Position numbers and translations under genes: made by a program
Notes under the pieces: generated by a model
Seen by the model: only the letters and a program-made list of their open reading frames with translations
The model's database searches: none
What the model was told of the DNA's origin: nothing
Assembly: GCA_014381165.1 (NCBI GenBank)
Contig: JACMIM010000835.1
Coordinates: 1-5,708 of the forward strand
Direction: 5' to 3'
DNA length: 5,708 bases
From: Roseiflexaceae bacterium
Lineage (GTDB): Bacteria > Chloroflexota > Chloroflexia > Chloroflexales > Roseiflexaceae
In this document: piece by piece, positions 1 through 3,750 of the stretch
How positions within the stretch are numbered: position 1 is the stretch's first letter
Layout of the letters: the number at the start of each line of letters is the position of its first letter

Positions 1-280
1 AACTGGGGCTTCAACCGCAGAATCTCGACCAACTGCGCCGCCAGCATCGGGAACGACCGCGAATCGACCGGCGAGTTCGAATTCTCGGCGAACGTCGGTC
101 GCGCCACCCGCCAGTCCAAAATATATAGCCTGCCCGCAACATCATGAGTCCCGCAAAGCCTTTCAGCAGCAGCAGGCCGATTTGCCGCAGGCTGTAGCGA
201 AACGTGAGCTGGTTGCTGTAGCCAACCGCTTCAGGGTACTGCTCGCGCGTTTGCTGAACAAGTGATTGCTGATTGATCAT
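1..280 (-). CDS. Hypothetical protein, 3' end beyond the window, with a probable frameshift near 118-127
   Basis: I do not recognise this gene. It starts at ATG 280-278 and reads MINQQSLVQQ onward, with a hydrophobic or amphipathic stretch at residues 31-53 (LRQIGLLLLKGFAGLMMLRAGYI). After Ile53 the same frame turns into Arg-rich text typical of out-of-frame GC-rich DNA and stops at 11-13. From about 119 to 1 a different frame is open and reads as ordinary protein (LDWRVARPTFAENSNSPVD, then RSFPMLAAQLVEILRLKPQ), with nearly all third positions G or C. The switch falls at a run of four A next to ATATATA on the plus strand (118-127). One extra base in the run, or loss of one TA unit, would join the frames as GYI(F)LDWRVARP. 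This may be a sequencing indel, a real mutation, or recoding. The gene lies 37 bp downstream of the 138-residue membrane protein in the same direction, so it may be the fourth gene of the uvrC transcript. It has no clear Shine-Dalgarno sequence. Confidence 0.55.
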
Positions 281-290
281 ACACTTTCTT

Positions 291-308
291 CAGCCCACGA
301 GTGGGCTG
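291..308. repeat. Perfect 8-bp palindromic hairpin before the left-edge gene
   Basis: CAGCCCAC (291-298) and GTGGGCTG (301-308) are exact reverse complements around a 2-nt centre. In RNA this would be a 7-bp stem with a 4-nt loop. Read on the minus strand it lies in the 37-bp gap after the TAA at 318-320 and ends 10 nt before ATG 280. Neither side has a T run, so it is not a standard intrinsic terminator. It could be a processing or stability hairpin between two genes of one transcript, or a single copy of the dispersed palindrome family seen at 3601-3733. Confidence 0.6.
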
Positions 309-317
309 GCTTGTGCG

Positions 318-734
318 TTAGCCTTGGGAGTAGCGCACGTCGCTCACCCGCCCCTCGCTGTCAAAGATGATCAGCAGCGAATCACAATCAATGATGTTGT
401 ACCCCAGCATGTAACTAAGCGTATCGCTTGTACCGGCTGTTTCTGCGCTCCCTTCATCGCCAAGCAATGCAATCACCTCGTCCCGTGTTGGCCGTTCGCG
501 TAGCAGTTGCGCTTGGAGATCGCTATACATATCGAGCCGGGGATTGTCCGAATCGCAGCCCATCGTCGCCTGACGCCAGCGCTCGGCATCGAACCGGGAG
601 GCCACCGATTGATTGAACAGCAGGTATCCACCAATGCTGCCAGCAAACACGACAATACACAGTACAGCAATGCCACAGCCAAGCAGTGGCAGCAGCCAGC
701 GCGGTCGCTTTGATTGATCTGTTGGTTGTTGCAT
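318..734 (-). CDS. Small single-pass membrane protein with a BamE/SmpA-like C-terminal region
   Basis: This encodes 138 residues of unknown function. A short polar N-terminus (to about residue 12) precedes one membrane segment at about 13-41 (WLLPLLGCGIAVLCIVVFAG and following residues). There is no signal-peptidase site or lipobox in a sensible place, so a signal anchor with the rest outside is likely. Residues 75-138 have the rhythm of a small BamE/SmpA-type fold: RPTRDEVIALLGDEG, then DTLSYMLGY, then a closing strand LLIIFDSEGRVSDVRYS. The match is by pattern only and the homology is unproven. Cys60 and Cys117 both lie in the soluble part and could form a disulfide. ATG 734-732 lies 5 nt after the TAG of the preceding gene (742-740), and I see no good Shine-Dalgarno sequence. 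Translation is therefore probably coupled to the upstream gene. The gene is very likely real; its role is unknown. Confidence 0.8.
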   Translation of the reverse strand: MQQPTDQSKRPRWLLPLLGCGIAVLCIVVFAGSIGGYLLFNQSVASRFDAERWRQATMGCDSDNPRLDMYSDLQAQLLRERPTRDEVIALLGDEGSAETAGTSDTLSYMLGYNIIDCDSLLIIFDSEGRVSDVRYSQG

Positions 735-739
735 AGCTT

Positions 740-1339
740 CTATGGCAGCTGCTCAAAGCTGGTGATTACGCCATCGAGCAAGCTGCGGTTGCGCTCGGCC
801 TGTTCGGCCAGCGTCCAGTTGATCAGCTGAAAGTAGTTGGTCTCGCCGGCCACGCAGGTGATTGTATAGCTGATGTCGGTTGCATCGACCGTGCCAGTGA
901 TGTCGAGCTGGAGGGCCTCCATGCCATTGATGGTCAGCGTGCGGACATCTGAGAACTCGGCATTCTCGATCGTTTCCGAGAAACTGCCAGTCACCAGGTC
1001 GATGTACTCGTCAAGCGGCAGCTCGCCAAAATCCTCACGCGCCTCGGTCAATACAATCAGGTAGGTTTCGCCAACCTCATTGCCAATCCGAATCTCGGCA
1101 TCGTCGTGCAGTTCTGGCAGTTCCTGCCAGTTATCCGGAGCGCGCACCTGGCTCTGGCCGTCGCTGGCGACGAACAGCGCAGGCGGGCTGCTCGCCGGTA
1201 GCAGGTTTTGGCTGAGTGCATTGTACACACCAAAAACCGCGATCCCGCCAACACACAGCGTCAGCAGGACTGCGCCGACAATCACAAAAATGATCCAAAT
1301 TGGGAACTTTCGACGGGCTTCTGGGCTGGGAATGGTCAC
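740..1339 (-). CDS. Membrane-anchored protein with a PsbP/Mog1-like extracytoplasmic domain
   Basis: This encodes 199 residues from a GTG start at 1339-1337. The start is chosen because GGAG (minus strand, 1349-1346) lies 6 nt upstream. The frame is open farther up to a TTG at 1381, but that extension (MRLAACPLAKQEHD) has no ribosome site and abuts the octamer repeat. After MTIPSPEARRKF comes one hydrophobic segment at about 13-38, then a linker rich in Ser, Pro and Ala to about 57. Residues about 60-199 look like a PsbP/Mog1-type domain: an opening VRAPDNWQEL, a central LTINGMEALQLDITGTVD strand pair, an aromatic YFQLINWT strand, and a final helix ending SLLDGVITSFEQL. Proteins of this general design are usually uncharacterised. 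The fold call is my pattern reading. It sits 72 bp downstream of uvrC in the same direction, with no clear terminator between, and 5 bp before the next membrane protein. It may therefore be cotranscribed with both. Confidence 0.82.
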   Translation of the reverse strand: MTIPSPEARRKFPIWIIFVIVGAVLLTLCVGGIAVFGVYNALSQNLLPASSPPALFVASDGQSQVRAPDNWQELPELHDDAEIRIGNEVGETYLIVLTEAREDFGELPLDEYIDLVTGSFSETIENAEFSDVRTLTINGMEALQLDITGTVDATDISYTITCVAGETNYFQLINWTLAEQAERNRSLLDGVITSFEQLP

Positions 1340-1345
1340 ATCATG

Positions 1346-1349
1346 CTCC
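1346..1349 (-). promoter_or_regulatory. Shine-Dalgarno GGAG that fixes the GTG start at 1339
   Basis: On the minus strand CAGGAG ends 6 nt before GTG 1339-1337. The same stretch holds ATG ATG TGA (1344-1336) in another frame, which overlaps the GTG. GGAG is only 1 and 4 nt from those ATGs, so the GTG has the best spacing. It is also the only one of these starts that opens the long frame. Confidence 0.6.
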
Positions 1350-1384
1350 TGTTTGGCAAGCGGGCAAGCAGCCAAGCGCAAAGC

Positions 1385-1416
1385 GCTCTAACGCTCTAAT
1401 GCTCTAACGGTCTACA
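1385..1416. repeat. Tandem octamer repeat at the end of uvrC, with TAG every 8 nt
   Basis: On the plus strand GCTCTAAC (1385-1392), GCTCTAAT (1393-1400) and GCTCTAAC (1401-1408) are head to tail. A degraded fourth unit, GGTCTACA, follows at 1409-1416. On the minus strand each unit carries a TAG, starting at 1414, 1406, 1398 and 1390. The first of these is the uvrC stop codon itself. Because 8 is not a multiple of 3, the array puts a stop in all three minus-strand frames. Beside it is a weak AGCGC-AAA-GCGCT hairpin (1375-1387) with no T run. Confidence 0.75.
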
Positions 1417-3487
1417 ACGACGCCTTGAGTTCCTCGGCGGCCTTGCGGGTCATGCCGGGCACGGCGGCTAATTCGTCGATCGCAGCCTTGCGGATGCCGT
1501 CGAGCGAACCAAAGCGCTTGAGCAGCTCTTTTTTGCGCTTGGGGCCAATGCCAGGGATGTCGTCCAAGCTGGATTTGAATGTAGCCTTGCTGCGTAGCAT
1601 GCGGTGATAATCTTTGGCGAAGCGGTCGGTTTCCTCGTCGATCTGGCGCACCAGCCGCAGCGCCGCGCTGTCGCGCTTCAGCACGATCAGCTCACCGCCA
1701 CCTGGTTGCAATAGGTCGAAGCGATCGCGGTTGACGCCCTTGACCACGCCGACGGTTGGAATGTGGTCAAAGCGCAGCTCGCGCAGCACTGCGAGCGCGC
1801 CATTGAGCTGGCCCACGCCGCCGTCGATCAGAATCAGGTCGGGCAGCTCGGCCCATGTCGGGTCGGTCGGCTGCTCTTTGGCTGCAGCCTCGGCCAGCTT
1901 GGGTGAATCGGCGGCGACTGTGGAAGCGGGTGGCTGCCCATCGTCGTCCGCCGGCTGATTATCGGCTGGCTCCAGCAGCCCATCGGCCTCGCTCGCAACC
2001 TCGCCAAACGGGTTGGTTCGCGGGCTTTGCACGCCAGCCTCCAGCACCAGTTCGTCGCCCGCAACCTCGGCGGCGCGCTTGAAGCGGCGGCGCAGCACCT
2101 CCTGGATGGAGGCGACATCGTTCGCGCCCTCGACGGTCTTGATTTTGAATTTACGGTAGCGGTTCTTTTTTGGCTCGCCATGCTCGAACACCACCAGCGC
2201 GCCCACGGCGTTGGTGCCCTGGGTGTTGGAAATGTCGTAGCACTCGATCCGCGCGGGCATGGCGTCCAGCCCCAGCACATCGCGCAGTTCGGCCAGCGAG
2301 GCGACCGCTTTTTGCTCGGAGTTGAGCCATTGCAGGCGCAGCTCCTCCAGCTTCTGGCGGGCGTTCTGCTCGGCCAGCTCGATCAGGTTGCGCTTGTCGC
2401 CACGGCGCGGCACCGTCAGCTCGACCTTGTGGCCGCTTTTCTGTTGCAACCACTGGGCGATGATCAGCGGCTCCTCGACGTGGTCGGCCAGCAGAATGTT
2501 CGGCGGCACCTCGGCGGCACTGTCATAGAACTGGGTCAGAAACTGGGTCAGCAGCTGCTGATCGTCCTCGTCCTCGGTGTTTTGCAGGGCAAACGGCTCG
2601 GAGCCGATCAGCTTGCCGCCGCGAATGTAGAACACCTGCACCACCGCCGATCCTTCCTCGCGGGCGAATGCGATCACATCCTGATCGGTCTCGACGCTGC
2701 GAAGCACTGTCTGGCGCTCGGTCAGCTTTTCGATATCGCGCACCTGATCGCGCAAGTAGGCGGCGCGCTCGAAGTTCATTTCCTCGGCGGCGGCCTCCAT
2801 GGTGCGGCGGATGTCGCGCACGATCTGCTCGGACTTGCCTTCGAGAAAGCGGCAAACCGACTCGACCGTGCGGCGGTACTCATCTTTTGAAACCAGCTCC
2901 GGCACACACGGCCCCAGGCAACGCTTGATATCGTAGTACATGCAGGGCTTGCCCAGCTTACGGTGGCGGTTGAACTTGTCGTCCTTGCAGTCATAGGGTG
3001 GGCGAAAGGCGAACAGCTGATTGAGCTGCTTGAGCAGCCTGCGGGCCGCCCCGGCGCTGGCGTAGGGGCCGAAGTAGCGCGCGCCATCGTTGAAGACCTG
3101 GCGCACGGTGAAGACACGCGGCCAGGATTCTTGCAATGTCACCTTGATATAGGGGTAGCCCTTGTCGTCCTTGAGCAGGATGTTATATTTGGGCCGGTGC
3201 TGCTTGATCAGGTTCATCTCGAGCAGCAGCGCCTCCAGCTCGCTCTGGGTCAGCACGATCTCGAAATCGGCGATCTGCGCAACCAGGCGGCGGGTCTTGC
3301 CATTGTGGCCCTTGGGCGAGCCAAGGTACGAGCGCATGCGGTCGCGCAGCACTTTGGATTTGCCGACATACAGAATGGTGCCGGTGGCATCTTTCCACAG
3401 GTACACCCCCGGCGAAAGCGGCACATGCTTCAGCCGCTCGTCGAACAAGGCGTGATCGGCAACCGATGTTCGCGTAAGATTGGTCAT
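1412..3487 (-). CDS. uvrC: UvrC, excinuclease ABC subunit C
   Basis: This is the dual-incision nuclease of nucleotide excision repair, acting with UvrA and UvrB in the cytoplasm. It has 691 residues; E. coli UvrC has 610. The N-terminal GIY-YIG nuclease, which makes the 3' cut, has GVY 27-29, YVG 40-42, Arg50, Tyr54 and Glu90. Four cysteines (167, 182, 190, 194) match the spacing of the Fe-S cysteines of E. coli UvrC. A UVR motif that contacts UvrB lies at about 220-255. The RNase H-like nuclease, which makes the 5' cut, has Asp418 (ECYDIS), Asp457 and Asp555 (LILIDGG). Tandem helix-hairpin-helix motifs end the protein (about 641-691). Two oddities stand out. The catalytic His position (E. 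coli His538) is Asp621, and an acidic Pro/Ala-rich insertion occupies about 473-548. ATG 3487-3485 is chosen because it gives a normal UvrC N-terminus. The frame runs up to 3601, but that 38-residue extension is not UvrC-like and crosses the promoter. GGAG at 3504-3501 is a distant (13 nt) ribosome site. Confidence 0.97.
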   Translation of the reverse strand: MTNLTRTSVADHALFDERLKHVPLSPGVYLWKDATGTILYVGKSKVLRDRMRSYLGSPKGHNGKTRRLVAQIADFEIVLTQSELEALLLEMNLIKQHRPKYNILLKDDKGYPYIKVTLQESWPRVFTVRQVFNDGARYFGPYASAGAARRLLKQLNQLFAFRPPYDCKDDKFNRHRKLGKPCMYYDIKRCLGPCVPELVSKDEYRRTVESVCRFLEGKSEQIVRDIRRTMEAAAEEMNFERAAYLRDQVRDIEKLTERQTVLRSVETDQDVIAFAREEGSAVVQVFYIRGGKLIGSEPFALQNTEDEDDQQLLTQFLTQFYDSAAEVPPNILLADHVEEPLIIAQWLQQKSGHKVELTVPRRGDKRNLIELAEQNARQKLEELRLQWLNSEQKAVASLAELRDVLGLDAMPARIECYDISNTQGTNAVGALVVFEHGEPKKNRYRKFKIKTVEGANDVASIQEVLRRRFKRAAEVAGDELVLEAGVQSPRTNPFGEVASEADGLLEPADNQPADDDGQPPASTVAADSPKLAEAAAKEQPTDPTWAELPDLILIDGGVGQLNGALAVLRELRFDHIPTVGVVKGVNRDRFDLLQPGGGELIVLKRDSAALRLVRQIDEETDRFAKDYHRMLRSKATFKSSLDDIPGIGPKRKKELLKRFGSLDGIRKAAIDELAAVPGMTRKAAEELKASL

Positions 3488-3519
3488 TGCAGCCAGGTTT
3501 CTCCAAAAAGAACAAATGT

Positions 3520-3528
3520 AGTATACCA
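3520..3528 (-). promoter_or_regulatory. Extended -10 promoter for uvrC
   Basis: On the minus strand TGG-TATACT (3528-3520) matches the extended -10 pattern TGN-TATAAT with one mismatch. No good -35 hexamer lies 16-18 bp upstream, as is usual for extended -10 promoters. Transcription would start near 3513, leaving a leader of about 26 nt that contains GGAG at 3504-3501. This start excludes upstream start codons for uvrC. It is predicted from sequence only. Confidence 0.5.
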
Positions 3529-3533
3529 TGCCC

Positions 3534-3562
3534 TTGACAGCGCCCGCACCCCATCCTACAAT
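3534..3562 (+). promoter_or_regulatory. Near-consensus sigma70-type promoter for uvrD
   Basis: TTGACA (3534-3539) is a perfect -35 box. It is followed by a 17-bp spacer and TACAAT (3557-3562), a 5-of-6 -10 box. AT-rich DNA upstream (about 3505-3525) is placed where an UP element would lie. Transcription would start near 3569-3570, giving a leader of about 180 nt before the uvrD ATG at 3751. The -35 box lies 8 bp from the opposing uvrC -10 hexamer, so the two promoters overlap. Confidence 0.65.
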
Positions 3563-3565
3563 CCA

Positions 3566-3578
3566 GGAGAGTGTCTCC
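3566..3578. other. Short dyad at the predicted uvrD transcription start
   Basis: GGAGA (3566-3570) and TCTCC (3574-3578) flank GTG. The dyad straddles the predicted +1 of uvrD, so it could be a small operator or the first hairpin of the transcript. Five-base arms can occur by chance, so this is a weak call. Confidence 0.3.
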
Positions 3579-3600
3579 GTGTGCGCCGCTACCACGGCCA

Positions 3601-3733
3601 CCGGATGAATCCGGCGTCTGATACGCCAAAACGCGCTGAAGCGCGTTGCAGCATCTCAACGCGCTTCAGCGCGTTTTGCATACCAGCAGCGGGCTTGAGC
3701 CCGCCTGCTGCAACGGCACGATACACCGTGCCG
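3601..3733. repeat. Array of six adjacent palindromes in the uvrD leader
   Basis: Almost every base belongs to a hairpin. In order they are: CCGGA-TGAA-TCCGG (3601-3614); GGCGT-CTGAT-ACGCC (3613-3627); AACGCGC-TGAA-GCGCGTT (3630-3647); AACGCGC-TTCA-GCGCGTT (3658-3675); CAGCAG-CGGGC-TTGA-GCCCG-(C)-CTGCTG (3684-3710, one bulged C); and CGGCACG-ATACAC-CGTGCCG (3714-3733). Four of the six share a TGAA/TTCA/TTGA-type centre although their arms differ. No long frame with coding character covers the array. It lies between the predicted uvrD promoter and the uvrD ribosome site, so it would be transcribed as the 5' leader. It resembles REP-like palindrome clusters in intergenic DNA. Whether it is a dispersed family here cannot be told from one window. 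Confidence 0.8.
3628..3677. repeat. Exact 20-bp inverted repeat whose arms are themselves palindromes
   Basis: The 20 bases at 3628-3647 are the exact reverse complement of 3658-3677, with a 10-nt spacer (GCAGCATCTC). Each arm contains its own 7-bp hairpin (centres TGAA and TTCA). The RNA can therefore fold as two short hairpins or one 20-bp stem. The ends are AAAA and TTTT, so a weak terminator-like shape appears on both strands, but the T run is only four long and is paired in the long form. Confidence 0.75.
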
Positions 3734-3737
3734 CTCC

Positions 3738-3742
3738 AAGGA
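3738..3742 (+). promoter_or_regulatory. Ribosome binding site of uvrD
   Basis: AAGGA lies 8 nt before ATG 3751, just after the last palindrome (ending 3733). It supports this ATG as the start. Because it is so close to the array, leader folding could affect access to it. Confidence 0.6.
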
Positions 3743-3750
3743 ATACAACC

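Noticed and set aside
1340..1381. TTG start for the PsbP-like gene, with LAAC as a possible lipobox
   Set aside because: There is no Shine-Dalgarno sequence at the TTG. The LAAC lies only a few residues in, without a hydrophobic region before it, and the GTG at 1339 has GGAG at good spacing.
1375..1387. AGCGC-AAA-GCGCT hairpin as a uvrC terminator
   Set aside because: It has only 5 bp and no T run on the minus strand, so it is not a credible intrinsic terminator.
2027..2890. 287-residue open frame on the plus strand opposite uvrC
   Set aside because: It lies wholly antisense to well-supported uvrC domains. Its composition (runs of Leu, Gly, His and Gln) is typical of the complement of a GC-rich gene, and it has no recognisable motif.
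3488..3601. Longer uvrC start at 3601 (38 extra residues)
   Set aside because: The extension is not UvrC-like, spans the predicted uvrC -10 and start site, and would put the start codon inside the uvrD leader. ATG 3487 gives the normal family N-terminus.
3601..3733. CRISPR array
   Set aside because: The units differ in arm sequence, are not direct repeats, and have no regular unique spacers.
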